Below, in pieces: positions 44,301 to 53,900 of a DNA stretch of 64,000 bases; within the stretch, counting starts at the first letter, position 1, and each line of letters opens with the position of its first letter. Origin of the DNA: Muribaculaceae bacterium (lineage in GTDB: Bacteria > Bacteroidota > Bacteroidia > Bacteroidales > Muribaculaceae); assembly GCA_017405965.1 (NCBI GenBank), contig JAFQZK010000038.1:124001-188000 (forward strand), in the 5' to 3' direction. The notes below the pieces were generated by a model, which was not told the origin of the DNA, ran no database searches, and saw nothing but the letters and a program-made list of their open reading frames with translations. The position numbers were made by a program, and so were the translations under genes.

Positions 44301-46379
44301 ATGGAATATAAACTGCATAGCGAATATGAGCCCACTGGCGACCAGCCGCAGGCGATTGCCGAGCTGGCCGATGGCGTGAACGACGGCGTGCCCTACCAGA
44401 CGTTGTTGGGCGTGACGGGGTCGGGCAAGACCTTTACCATGGCCAACGTCATTGCACGCACCGGGCGTCCTACCCTGGTCTTGTCGCACAACAAGACGCT
44501 GGCGGCACAGCTGTATGCCGAGTTCAAGAGTTTCTTCCCCGAGAACGCAGTACATTATTTCGTTTCCTACTATGACTACTACCAGCCCGAGGCCTATATC
44601 CCCTCGACCGACAAGTATATTGAGAAAGATCTGGCCATCAACGACGAGATTGAGCGACTGAGGCTCTCGACAGTGACGGCGCTGCTGAGCGGACGCCGCG
44701 ACATCGTGGTCGTGTCGAGTGTGTCGTGCCTCTACGGTATGGGCAACCCTGAGGACATCACCGCCAACGCTATCGAGTTGAAAGTCGGCCAGCAGATCGG
44801 TCGTGACGAACTCTTGCACCGCCTTGTGGATGCTCTGTACTCGCGCAGCGACACCGAGTTGAGAATGGGCACTTTCCGCGTCAAGGGCGACACGGTTGAC
44901 GTGTTCCTGAGCGATGAGGACATCATGCTGCGCATCATCTTCTGGGGCAACGAGATCGAGCGCATCCAGATTCTTGACAGCGAGACCCAACTGCCCACCG
45001 AGGATGTGGAGGGTTTCAAGATTTTCCCGGCCAACATCTTCGTGACCACCAAGGAGCGCATGCGTGCCGCCATGGGTCAGATTGACCTGGACCGCGAGAA
45101 TCAGGTGGCAGCTTTTGCACGTGAGAACCGCTTTGCCGAGGCCAAGCGACTGAACGAGCGTGTGACCTATGACATGGAAATGATGCGCGAGGTGGGCTAT
45201 TGTTCCGGAATTGAGAATTACAGCCGCTATTTCGACGGCAGGCGGCCCGGAATGCGCCCCTTCTGTCTGCTGGACTACTTCCCTGATGATTTCCTTACCA
45301 TCATCGACGAGAGCCATGTCACTGTACCGCAGATCCGCGCCATGTACGGCGGCGATCAGTCCCGAAAGACCAATCTGGTGCATTACGGCTTCCGACTCGA
45401 AGCTGCACTGGACAACAGGCCACTGAGGTTTGAGGAATTTGAGACGTTGACTCACCAGACCATCTACGTGAGCGCCACACCAGCCGACTACGAGCTGAAC
45501 AAGAGCGAAGGTATCATCACCGAGCAACTCATCCGTCCTACCGGTCTGCTCGACCCGCAGATCATCGTGCGACCCTCGCAAGGACAGGTCGATGACCTCG
45601 TTGAAGAGATTCAGTTGCGCATCGAGCGTGGCGAGCGCACACTGGTCACCACGCTGACCAAGCGTATGGCCGAGGAACTGAGCGACTACCTGAAGCGGCT
45701 GGACATTCGCACCGCTTATATGCACAGCGACGTCGAGACCCTGGAACGCATCGAGATCATCGACAACCTGCGTGCCGGCGCCATCGACGTGCTCGTGGGC
45801 GTGAACCTGCTGCGTGAGGGCCTTGACTTGCCCGAGGTTTCGCTTGTTGCCATCCTGGACGCTGATAAGGAAGGCTTCCTGCGCAGTCGCCGTTCATTGA
45901 CTCAAACGGCAGGCCGTGCCGCCCGCAACCTGAACGGCACCGTCATCATGTATGCCGACAACATCACCGACTCGATGCGTCAAACCATCGATGAGACCGA
46001 GCGTCGCCGCACGTTGCAACTCAAGTACAACGAGGAGAACGGCATCACTCCCACCGCGATTATCAAGGCCCGCACTGCGATTATCGGTCAGGACACCGAT
46101 ATGCACCACCCGACAATGCCCAGCCGCCACAATCAAGGCATCATGCCAACCGCTTCGGTACCCGAGATGCGCTATACCGAGGAATTTGACAGCAGTGCCG
46201 GTGTCGCTGCCGATCCTGTTGTGGCCTACATGAGCGGCAAGGATATGCAGGCCGCCATCGACCGCCTGAAGACACAGATGATCGAAGCCGCCAAGCGTAT
46301 GGACTTCCTTGAGGCGGCGCAATATCGCGATGAAATACTCAAGCTGGGGGAAATGCTGAAGGAAAGAGAGAACAGTTAA
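44301..46379 (+). CDS. uvrB: UvrABC system protein B
   Basis: Damage-verifying helicase-like subunit of nucleotide excision repair. 692 residues, full length. Walker A GVTGSGKTFTMAN (about residues 36-48), the beta-hairpin YYDYYQPEAYIP that inserts into DNA, the DEAD-like IIDESHVTVPQI, QIIVRPSQGQVDDLV, LVTTLTKRMAEELSDYL, VGVNLLREGLDLPEV with the helicase motif V, QTAGRAARN (motif VI), and a C-terminal UVR domain (AAIDRLKTQMIEAAKRMDF) that binds UvrC. It is followed 35 nt later by the YgiQ-type gene. Confidence 0.98.
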   Translation: MEYKLHSEYEPTGDQPQAIAELADGVNDGVPYQTLLGVTGSGKTFTMANVIARTGRPTLVLSHNKTLAAQLYAEFKSFFPENAVHYFVSYYDYYQPEAYIPSTDKYIEKDLAINDEIERLRLSTVTALLSGRRDIVVVSSVSCLYGMGNPEDITANAIELKVGQQIGRDELLHRLVDALYSRSDTELRMGTFRVKGDTVDVFLSDEDIMLRIIFWGNEIERIQILDSETQLPTEDVEGFKIFPANIFVTTKERMRAAMGQIDLDRENQVAAFARENRFAEAKRLNERVTYDMEMMREVGYCSGIENYSRYFDGRRPGMRPFCLLDYFPDDFLTIIDESHVTVPQIRAMYGGDQSRKTNLVHYGFRLEAALDNRPLRFEEFETLTHQTIYVSATPADYELNKSEGIITEQLIRPTGLLDPQIIVRPSQGQVDDLVEEIQLRIERGERTLVTTLTKRMAEELSDYLKRLDIRTAYMHSDVETLERIEIIDNLRAGAIDVLVGVNLLREGLDLPEVSLVAILDADKEGFLRSRRSLTQTAGRAARNLNGTVIMYADNITDSMRQTIDETERRRTLQLKYNEENGITPTAIIKARTAIIGQDTDMHHPTMPSRHNQGIMPTASVPEMRYTEEFDSSAGVAADPVVAYMSGKDMQAAIDRLKTQMIEAAKRMDFLEAAQYRDEILKLGEMLKERENS

Positions 46380-46414
46380 CAGTTGAGAGTTAACAGATAG
46401 TATCTATAGATATC

Positions 46415-48259
46415 TTGAAGAAGGATAAGGGACATAGCGACCACCACATCAAGGGACAATGGCTGCCGACCACCAAGAAGGAAATGGAACACTTGGGCTG
46501 GGAGCAGGCCGATGTCATCCTTTTCTCGGGCGATGCCTATATCGACCACCCGTCGATGGGATCGGCAGTAGTCGGTCGTGTGCTGGAGGCTCATGGGTAC
46601 AAAGTCGCTATCGTGCCGCAGCCTAATTGGCGAGACGACTTACGCGACTTCAAGAAACTGGGCAAACCGCGGCTTTACTTCGGCGTCTCGGCCGGAGCCA
46701 TGGACTCAATGGTGAACCACTATACCGCCGCCCGCCGCAAGCGCAGCGACGACGCCTATACCCCCGACGGCCGTGCCGGAGCGCGTCCCGACTACCCCAC
46801 CATCGTCTATTGCGACATCCTCAAGCGCCTGTTCCCCGATGTTCCCGTCGTGGCCGGCGGCATTGAGGTCTCGTTGCGGCGACTGGCGCACTATGACTAC
46901 TGGCAGGACAAACTACGGCCTTCCATCCTGATGGATTGCCAAGCCGATATGCTGGTCTATGGCATGGGAGAATTGCCCAATATCGCCATTGCCGATGCCC
47001 TGGCTTCAGGCAAACGTATCGAAGAGCTGACCGACATCCCACAGACAGTAGTGCGACGTCCGTTGGACGAACTCCCCGCCGCCAACACTGATACCGATGT
47101 GGTTTTACACAGTTACGAAACGTGTCAAAAATCCAAGAAGGCTCAAGCCGAGAATTTCAAGACAATCGAGGTCGAGAGCAACTTGTGGCACGGTCACAAC
47201 GTGTGGCAAGCCACCAGTGACATCGCAGTGAAGGTGAATCGCACCAATCCGCCATTGACCACCGAGCAGATTGACGCCTCGTTTGATCTGCCCTACACCC
47301 GCCTGCCCCACCCTCGTTATCAAGGTAAACGCATACCCGCCTATGAGATGATACGGCACTCGGTGTGCATGCACCGCGGCTGCTTTGGCGGTTGCGCCTT
47401 CTGCACCATCAGTGCCCATCAAGGCAAATTCATTGCCTCTCGCAGCAAGGAGTCCATCCTGAGAGAGGTCAAGCAGGTGGTGCAAATGGAGGATTTCAAG
47501 GGCTACATCAGCGACCTGGGAGGTCCCAGTGCCAACATGTACGGCATGCACGGCAAGGACCTGGAGCGCTGTCAGCGTTGCCAACGTCCCTCATGCCTGC
47601 ACCCGCAACCCTGCAACAACCTCAACACCGACCATAGCCAACTGCTTGAAATCTACCATGCTGTAGATGCACTCCCCGAAGTGAAGAAATCGTTCATTGG
47701 CAGCGGTGTGCGCTATGACCTGTCGATGCACCGCACAGGCGATCCTCGCATTGACAAAGTCAATGCACAGTATAACGAAGAGCTCATCCGCTTCCATGTA
47801 TCGGGAAGGCTGAAAGTTGCCCCTGAGCACACCAGCGACGATGTCCTGATGCTGATGCGCAAGCCCTCATTTGAGCTGTTCCGCCGCTTCAAGGCACTGT
47901 TCGACCGCGTCAATGTGAAATATAACCTGCGCCAGCAGATTATCCCCTATTTCATCTCGTCGCATCCCGGCTGCAGTGAAGCCGATATGGCCGAATTGGC
48001 CGTCATCACCAAGGAACTGGACTTCCGTCTGGAACAGGTTCAGGATTTCACCCCTACACCGATGACCGTTTCGACCGAGGCCTATTACACTGGCTTACAC
48101 CCTTATACGCTCAAACCCGTCTATTGCGCCAAAACACCATTGGAAAAACAGGCCCAACGGCTGTTCTTCTTCTGGTATGACCGCAAGAACCGCGCCGCCA
48201 TCACGGCAGCGCTGAAACGCATTCACCGCAGCGACCTGCTACGCAAACTATATCCTTGA
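46415..48259 (+). CDS. YgiQ family radical SAM protein
   Basis: 614 residues. N-terminal domain typical of the family (WLPTTKKEMEHLGWEQADVI, FSGDAYIDHPSMGSAVVGR), then a radical SAM core with the cluster motif Cys323-x3-Cys327-x2-Cys330 (CFGGCAFC), and a Cys-rich insert (CQRCQRPSCLHPQPC). The C-terminal part ends with QDFTPTPMTVSTEAYY, also typical. The reaction is unknown. The start is TTG at 46415, because upstream frames and the conserved N-terminus leave no ATG before Met23; this start is tentative. Confidence 0.88.
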   Translation: MKKDKGHSDHHIKGQWLPTTKKEMEHLGWEQADVILFSGDAYIDHPSMGSAVVGRVLEAHGYKVAIVPQPNWRDDLRDFKKLGKPRLYFGVSAGAMDSMVNHYTAARRKRSDDAYTPDGRAGARPDYPTIVYCDILKRLFPDVPVVAGGIEVSLRRLAHYDYWQDKLRPSILMDCQADMLVYGMGELPNIAIADALASGKRIEELTDIPQTVVRRPLDELPAANTDTDVVLHSYETCQKSKKAQAENFKTIEVESNLWHGHNVWQATSDIAVKVNRTNPPLTTEQIDASFDLPYTRLPHPRYQGKRIPAYEMIRHSVCMHRGCFGGCAFCTISAHQGKFIASRSKESILREVKQVVQMEDFKGYISDLGGPSANMYGMHGKDLERCQRCQRPSCLHPQPCNNLNTDHSQLLEIYHAVDALPEVKKSFIGSGVRYDLSMHRTGDPRIDKVNAQYNEELIRFHVSGRLKVAPEHTSDDVLMLMRKPSFELFRRFKALFDRVNVKYNLRQQIIPYFISSHPGCSEADMAELAVITKELDFRLEQVQDFTPTPMTVSTEAYYTGLHPYTLKPVYCAKTPLEKQAQRLFFFWYDRKNRAAITAALKRIHRSDLLRKLYP

Positions 48260-48283
48260 CTTCACCTTGTGTCCCGCAAAGAT

Positions 48284-48305
48284 GAGACGCAAGATTTTGC
48301 GTCTC
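48284..48305. repeat. Third copy of the GAGACGCAA palindrome
   Basis: GAGACGCAA (48284-48292), loop GATT, TTGCGTCTC (48297-48305), then TAC, in the spacer between the YgiQ-type gene and the PAP2 gene. Same core as 7188-7213 and 8481-8502. Confidence 0.8.
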
Positions 48306-48327
48306 TACAAAACAAAATGACAATCGC

Positions 48328-48876
48328 ATGATGAAATCTGTCAGAGTATTTATTGCCACCTTGTTGCTAGCGTCCAGCATGAGCGTTCATGCCGGGGATG
48401 ACGGCTTGAGGCATGCCACCGACGTGCTGTGCCTCGTGCCCGATGCCACAGCGCTGGGTGTAGCGATAGCCAAGCATGACACCGAGGGCATGAAGCAACT
48501 GGGCCTGAGCACGGCTACCTGCCTTGCCGTCAATTACGGGCTGGAACTCTGCATACGCAAGGACCGCCCCGACGGGACCGGGCACCATGCATTCCCGAGC
48601 ACCCACACGGCAGTAGCTTTCAACGGCTCGACTTTCCTGATGAAACGTTACGGCTGGAAATGGGGCGTTCCGGCCTATGTCGTTTCCAGTTTTGTGGCAT
48701 GGGGCCGCGTCCACACCGACCGCCATGACTGGTGGGACGCCCTGGGCGGAGCCGCCATCGGTGCCGGCAGCGCCTTCATCTTCACCCGCCCCTTTGTCAA
48801 GGATGTGGATGTAACAATAAGCCCGACCACCTTCGGTGACCGGGCCTATGGACTTACAGCAACTATTCAGTTCTGA
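48328..48876 (+). CDS. Exported PAP2-family phosphatase
   Basis: 182 residues with a signal peptide (VFIATLLLASSMSVHAG). The PAP2 motifs are visible: Lys-Asp-Arg-Pro (RKDRPDG), PSTHTAVAF (the PSGH-like motif) and GRVHTDRHDWWDALGG (Arg, His and Asp). The members act on lipid or undecaprenyl phosphates at the membrane; here a soluble or membrane-associated periplasmic form is likely. The substrate is unknown. Its stop lies 1 nt from the end of the convergent T9SS gene. Confidence 0.85.
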   Translation: MMKSVRVFIATLLLASSMSVHAGDDGLRHATDVLCLVPDATALGVAIAKHDTEGMKQLGLSTATCLAVNYGLELCIRKDRPDGTGHHAFPSTHTAVAFNGSTFLMKRYGWKWGVPAYVVSSFVAWGRVHTDRHDWWDALGGAAIGAGSAFIFTRPFVKDVDVTISPTTFGDRAYGLTATIQF

Positions 48877-48877
48877 T

Positions 48878-50689
48878 TTATTTCACAAAAATCTTGCGGG
48901 TAGTGCCATCGCTCATCTTCACGATGTTGATACCCTGCTGCATGGTGTCGTGGCTGCGACCCATGATGTCGTAGAACTCGACGGGAACAGCATTGGGATC
49001 GGCAACAGTCTCTTCCACGCCATCGCTGATTCTGAACTTGAAGACATCGGCATTATCCACATACATGTCGGTGAAGCCGTTCACATAATTGCTCAGCGGG
49101 CGGCTGATAAAGGCCACAACACGCAGATTGTTCCAATTCCATGCTTCAGGAATCGAGAATCTATAGACGTTCTTGTAGCGACCGTCGGTCCTGTTCAGCG
49201 GTTCACCCATAACTGAAGTGAGCGCCCTGCGGAACACGCCGTTGTGGACATAACCAGAAATCCAGGTGCCGGCATTCAACTGAGGTGCAACCAAACCGTC
49301 CTCTACAAGATAGACGGTAAGACGGGAATCTTCACCAAGCATCAGATTGAAATCGGGAGATACCTTGCCTTGTACCGATACTGTCGCCATGCGGGTTTCC
49401 TCGTTGAACGAGCAGTCGGCGTTAACCTCGGCGAAGGTCGGAACCGACTCAGTGATATAGTCAAAGAAGTCACCCAGATATCCGGCAATGAGTTGATGAT
49501 ACTCTTCATAATATCCAAGACCATTCACGATATTCACTTCATCGTCCCATCCGGTGCAACGGTCAAAGGCTCCTGAGGGATAGCTGATAGAGCCGCCGGT
49601 CATATAGACCATAATCGAGTCAGCCTGATTGGAGCGGAAGGGATCAACACCCGAACCCAGATTGCCGTGGATGCCAACCCAGATGACGTCGTCGCGCTGT
49701 GACGTGAGGATGCTGAGCATGGAATTACCCAGCGGACAATAGGTGCAATAGGTCGAGGTGAGTTGCTCCACGAGATGTTTCTGGCGGGGATATCCTTGCT
49801 TGTAAGAAAGGAACTCGACTTCCTGAGTGATCGGCGTCTCGAGATTCACACCGTCAACAGCAACCAGCGTGACAGTCAGCACATGACTGCCCGACTCAAG
49901 TCCAGCAGTCGGGATTTCACTATTAACGGTACAGTAGCCATAGCTAAACGGAGTGTCGTTGGTGATCGTGGTCACCTGCTCACCGTCAACCATAACATCC
50001 AAGGTAAGGCCACCGGCATCGATTGACTTGATGCCGCGGTTGTTCACGTCCAAGGCGAACGGCAGCATGTCACCTTCCTGAACAACAGGATTGGTGCGCA
50101 AACCATAGGCCTTGATTAGATAATCGGGATAACTGTCCTTTTCCACGACACACTGCAGACTCAAGTTGCCGTTACCTGTGGTGCCGATAGCTTTCCACCT
50201 GTATTTATTGCCGGTCTTAGTATAAGTGTAGGTATCATAAACATCGCCCACATTCACAAATGACAAGGGCTTGACATTGACAGCCTGCTGGTAATAGAAA
50301 CCAACCAACAGTTTCTCGTCGGACTGAAGATTGATTTCATAGGGCTCAGGCAGTTGGAACGTGTTCCAACCGGCAGCGTTCATCTCACAATCCCAATCGG
50401 TGCGTTCTCCATAGGTACTGCCTTGAACGGGAATCACAAATACTCGAGAGATCAGCGTCGCCTCGGCAAGACCGACACGAATCGCCGTGATCTTACCTCC
50501 CTGATAAATCTCCAACTCTTCGGGTTCAAGAATAATCGCGATGGAGAGGGTTCCGGAATTGCCTACCGAGAAGCCGCTCTCGCTGATGGCGTCATTCGCA
50601 TAATGACCCATAATCTTCTGGATTGGTTGAGCTCCCAGAGCGACGGGAAGCATCAACACTGCAAACAATGAAAGTAAAAACTTCTTCAT
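48878..50689 (-). CDS. Omp28-like exported protein with T9SS C-terminal domain
   Basis: About 603 residues. Signal peptide (MKKFLLSLFAVLMLPVALGAQ); an N-terminal beta-rich domain (about residues 20-280); an Omp28/thioredoxin-like segment (LVEQLTSTYCTYCPLGNSM, about 310-330, CxxC pair); and a C-terminal T9SS type A sorting domain (about 565-603: PVEFYDIMGRSHD, GINIVKMSDGTTRKIFVK), so it is probably exported across the outer membrane by the type IX system. It is the last gene of the exported-protein operon. ATG 50689 is preferred over TTG 50695. Confidence 0.85.
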   Translation of the reverse strand: MKKFLLSLFAVLMLPVALGAQPIQKIMGHYANDAISESGFSVGNSGTLSIAIILEPEELEIYQGGKITAIRVGLAEATLISRVFVIPVQGSTYGERTDWDCEMNAAGWNTFQLPEPYEINLQSDEKLLVGFYYQQAVNVKPLSFVNVGDVYDTYTYTKTGNKYRWKAIGTTGNGNLSLQCVVEKDSYPDYLIKAYGLRTNPVVQEGDMLPFALDVNNRGIKSIDAGGLTLDVMVDGEQVTTITNDTPFSYGYCTVNSEIPTAGLESGSHVLTVTLVAVDGVNLETPITQEVEFLSYKQGYPRQKHLVEQLTSTYCTYCPLGNSMLSILTSQRDDVIWVGIHGNLGSGVDPFRSNQADSIMVYMTGGSISYPSGAFDRCTGWDDEVNIVNGLGYYEEYHQLIAGYLGDFFDYITESVPTFAEVNADCSFNEETRMATVSVQGKVSPDFNLMLGEDSRLTVYLVEDGLVAPQLNAGTWISGYVHNGVFRRALTSVMGEPLNRTDGRYKNVYRFSIPEAWNWNNLRVVAFISRPLSNYVNGFTDMYVDNADVFKFRISDGVEETVADPNAVPVEFYDIMGRSHDTMQQGINIVKMSDGTTRKIFVK

Positions 50690-50723
50690 ATGCAAAATGG
50701 TAATTATAAGGTTGTTGAATTGA

Positions 50724-51407
50724 TTACTGATTCAGAATCAGGTCAATGACAGCGTTGACGTCAGCGATGTTCACCTCGCCGTCGCCGTTAACGTCGCCAG
50801 CGGTGTCGCCCGATTGTGACAATATCATATCGATGACAGCATTGACGTCGCTGATATTGACCTCGCCATCACCGTTCACATCACCAGGGACGCCCGGATT
50901 GGGAATATCACCCTTGATGAAGTGCAACGTGATCGTCGGGCCAAAGGCTTTATGAACATAGGTGGGCGGGAAAAAGCCCTCTCTCGAGAACAGTTCAATC
51001 GTCAGCTTAACAATGCACTCGCCATCGGCAGCAGGGAACCACTCGCTCATGATGTCCTGGACATCGCTCATGAGCTGGCCTTGGCCTGTCTCAAAAGAGC
51101 CCACTTCATCCTCCATGTTGCAGGTTGTGGGGAAACAGATCTGATAGATACCGTTATCGATGCGCTCGATCGTGTAGTGCATCTTGATGTAATCGTTTGA
51201 GCCAACAGCGTTCATCACTGAGACTCCAGAGTAGATCACAACGTTCTCCTCGCCATACACAACTTGGTTGCGAACAAGAATAGCGCCATTCTGAATGACC
51301 TCTCCCTCATCGTCAACAAATACAAAGCTCTCGTCGATTTCTTGGGCCTGCAAGGACCAAGTCATCAGCAACAAGCCAGAAAAAAGTAAAGTAATGATTC
51401 TTTTCAT
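50724..51407 (-). CDS. Exported dockerin-type protein
   Basis: 227 residues with a signal peptide (MKRIITLLFSGLLLMTWSLQAQ). The middle (residues about 25-165) is beta-rich and matches no family I can name. The C-terminus has two near-identical Ca-binding loops, GDVNGDGEVNISDVNAVID (about 174-192) and GDVNGDGEVNIADVNAVID (about 204-222), so a recent internal duplication of about 30 residues is likely. It lies between two Omp28-type genes. Confidence 0.78.
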   Translation of the reverse strand: MKRIITLLFSGLLLMTWSLQAQEIDESFVFVDDEGEVIQNGAILVRNQVVYGEENVVIYSGVSVMNAVGSNDYIKMHYTIERIDNGIYQICFPTTCNMEDEVGSFETGQGQLMSDVQDIMSEWFPAADGECIVKLTIELFSREGFFPPTYVHKAFGPTITLHFIKGDIPNPGVPGDVNGDGEVNISDVNAVIDMILSQSGDTAGDVNGDGEVNIADVNAVIDLILNQ

Positions 51408-51426
51408 ATCAGTTTATTGTGTTAGG

Positions 51427-52224
51427 TTAATTGACAAATTTATTCTTGACCACTTGTTTCACGCCCTTGTCGTCGTAGAGGAAAGTGACCACTGAACAAT
51501 GCTCAGGCACCCATGCAGGGTCAAGCACGATTTCATAGTTCTTGAGTGCCACTTGACCGTGATCCACGCTCACGTTGTCACCCCACGGGTCATTCACACT
51601 GGCACGGAAAACGTGCATGTGGTTATAATGTTCGACACGACTGCCGTCGGGCATCAGCTGGAAACTGTCGATGCTGTCCTCGAGCAGCCACAGCTGCAGT
51701 TTGCCACTGACTGTCGCTGAATCCAGACCGATTGTCTGCACCTCGATAAAAGCTTTACGGTTCTCGGCATCATAGTCGATAGCGGTGTAGAAAGTAACAG
51801 GGGCCTTATTGGCAATCTCGAAGTTGACACCGGCTCCCCAGTCGGTGTAACTGAACGGCATGGGGCCATAGAGTCTATCCACCAGTCCGACAGGCTGTGA
51901 AGACAGTCCCCACTTGGTGAAATAGTTGTCACCCACCTCGGTATAAAGCGGAGACAGTTCACCCTTGTTCTTAGAGAAGGGACCCGAGTGGATGGCAACG
52001 GCTATCACAACCGAGTCGCCGTATTGTTCAACGAGTCGTTCTATCTCCTCGGTGGCACGGGGACAATTCACGCAATACTGTCCGGTATAGTCCTCGATGA
52101 GGACAGCGCGTCCCACCTCAGGCGGTTCCACGTAGGTCAAGCGCTCATCAACGTCCACATTGTCACAAGCAGCAAACAACAGCGCCGCCAACAGGGTGAA
52201 AAATATAGTGTTGAATTTTTTCAT
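51427..52224 (-). CDS. Omp28-related lipoprotein
   Basis: 265 residues. Lipoprotein signal (MKKFNTIFFTLLAALLFAAC). A thioredoxin-like part follows: RAVLIEDYTGQYCVNCPRATEEIERLV (about residues 40-66) with a CxxC pair (CVNC), then a segment resembling the thioredoxin-fold tail (SQPVGLVDRL). The rest is beta-rich and presumably outer-membrane-associated. It starts 4 nt after the DUF6029 gene stop, so they are translationally coupled. ATG 52224 is preferred because it opens the lipobox signal. Confidence 0.85.
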   Translation of the reverse strand: MKKFNTIFFTLLAALLFAACDNVDVDERLTYVEPPEVGRAVLIEDYTGQYCVNCPRATEEIERLVEQYGDSVVIAVAIHSGPFSKNKGELSPLYTEVGDNYFTKWGLSSQPVGLVDRLYGPMPFSYTDWGAGVNFEIANKAPVTFYTAIDYDAENRKAFIEVQTIGLDSATVSGKLQLWLLEDSIDSFQLMPDGSRVEHYNHMHVFRASVNDPWGDNVSVDHGQVALKNYEIVLDPAWVPEHCSVVTFLYDDKGVKQVVKNKFVN

Positions 52225-52228
52225 CTTT

Positions 52229-53884
52229 TTAGAAGCTGTAGTTATAAGATAACGTGAAACCTCGTGTTGCCGGTACCCAACGGCAAACACCGCCCGAGCA
52301 GTTGAAGCCGGCGTTGGTGCGACCGTAGCCAGCCTGCATGCGGTGTGACTTGAGATTATAGGTCACCAAGGCCTGATAGTAATGGATCTTGGTCTCGCCG
52401 CAGTTCCACATGTCGCTCACGGTGAACATCCAATGGGGAGCCCATGACAATTCGGCCAAGCCGAAAGCCCAATCGCCGTCATCGCCCTTGCAGAATTGAT
52501 ACTGCAACTCGCAACGCAGCGTGAGTTTGGGTGAGAACTTATACTTGCCATCGGCAATAAGGATGTTGCTCTTGATCATCCCGCCATGTCCCTCAATGAC
52601 CGTCATGTTATAGCGCTCATTCATATACATCAATATCAGCTGGAAGTCGCGAGTGAAACGCTTCTCGAGCTGCACATCAATGTCCTGATAGTAGGTCTCA
52701 CCCATCTTGAAGAAACTGGACTTGTATCCGTCGCTGCCGATGACACGCCCCTCGGCAACAGGGTTTTTAATGCCGCGTTCATCAAGGCCGCGCACGTGCG
52801 ACACGTTGAGTTTCAACTTCGTGCCATACTTGCCGCCAAGGGTTGTTCCCTTCTTGAACGAGTAACCGAACTCGCCTTGGAATGCCCATTCACCGTCGGG
52901 ATTGGTGGCATAGGGATACTGCGCCGCCAAAGCGTAGGTCTGGTCATGGGTGAATGCCGGCAAATGATTGATGAAGCTCGACGTACCCGACATGCTGCGG
53001 CGGCTGCGGAACGACATGCCCTCGCTGCGTTTGGCCTGCAACAGGACACTCATGCCTTTCTGAGAATAAGATGCGCTGAGCATGGCCACGTTGCCCTTGC
53101 CATAGTGGTAACCGTTGTCAAACGACGGGTCCTGAGATTTTTGAGCATACTCGGCCAGCAGGCTGAAGCCCTTATGGTTGAATTTGACGCGGGCATCCCA
53201 AGCATTGACAAACTCGGGAATATTGAGACGATGAGTCGCATCGACAAAGATGGCGTCATCGCCAGGCTTCTCATACTTGTTGACCCAAGACCCTCCCAGC
53301 GTAATGTGAGAGCCATGGGCCTCGAGAGACTTAATGAACTGATCCAGATCCACTTCCAGGTCAGCACCGCTCACGAGCGCATCATTATGATGCCAATATC
53401 GGCGCTGCTTGCCGCTCAAGGCCTTCATGGTCACGCCATTTACCGGTCTGAAACTGAGACGTACACCGCGCAAAGCATTGTCAATGCCCAAAGAACGCTC
53501 CTCATAGGTGCGCAGGATAAAACCCGAGCCGAACTGCTCATAATAGTCTCCCAACGTGATTTCAGCATTGTCAGTGTGTCCTTTCACATAGAAATGAGGA
53601 ACACCCCAACCCTTGAAATCGGGCTCATAACCGGGTAACGGATACTTCAGGAACTCAAAACGACCCCCTGCATCCACATACTTGCTACCCAGCTTCAAGT
53701 CCAAATAGGTATTGGTCAGCACCTTGTCATCGTAATGCTCGGTGCCGATCTTCTCATCGTCTTGCGGGAAAAGGATATCGCTCTGGATGCTACCGCTCAC
53801 TGTCACCTGAGCCACTGCGGGCAAAGCAGCCGAAAGCAGTACCGCTAGCGCCAAGTGCCTAAAATTCAGCCTTTTCAGGTTCAT
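52229..53884 (-). CDS. DUF6029-type outer-membrane barrel protein
   Basis: 551 residues with a signal peptide (RHLALAVLLSAALPAVAQ). The rest is a barrel-type succession of beta strands (NTYLDLKLGSKYVDAGGRFEFLK, HFYVKGHTDNAEITLGDYYEQFGSGFILR, RGVRLSFRP, ITLGGSWV, FSLLAEYAQKS, FGYSFKKGTTLGGKYGT, DFQLILMYMNER) and ends in the aromatic terminus SYNYSF. It resembles Bacteroidota DUF6029 proteins, probably the structural outer-membrane partner of Omp28-type lipoproteins. Its function is unknown. It follows the thioredoxin gene by 16 nt. Confidence 0.82.
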   Translation of the reverse strand: MNLKRLNFRHLALAVLLSAALPAVAQVTVSGSIQSDILFPQDDEKIGTEHYDDKVLTNTYLDLKLGSKYVDAGGRFEFLKYPLPGYEPDFKGWGVPHFYVKGHTDNAEITLGDYYEQFGSGFILRTYEERSLGIDNALRGVRLSFRPVNGVTMKALSGKQRRYWHHNDALVSGADLEVDLDQFIKSLEAHGSHITLGGSWVNKYEKPGDDAIFVDATHRLNIPEFVNAWDARVKFNHKGFSLLAEYAQKSQDPSFDNGYHYGKGNVAMLSASYSQKGMSVLLQAKRSEGMSFRSRRSMSGTSSFINHLPAFTHDQTYALAAQYPYATNPDGEWAFQGEFGYSFKKGTTLGGKYGTKLKLNVSHVRGLDERGIKNPVAEGRVIGSDGYKSSFFKMGETYYQDIDVQLEKRFTRDFQLILMYMNERYNMTVIEGHGGMIKSNILIADGKYKFSPKLTLRCELQYQFCKGDDGDWAFGLAELSWAPHWMFTVSDMWNCGETKIHYYQALVTYNLKSHRMQAGYGRTNAGFNCSGGVCRWVPATRGFTLSYNYSF

Positions 53885-53900
53885 TTTTCAAGATAATGAA

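Noticed and set aside
48284..48305. Promoter for the PAP2 gene using the palindrome's TTTG as -33 box
   Set aside because: No TAnnTTTG lies 19-20 bp downstream, unlike the copy at 7188.
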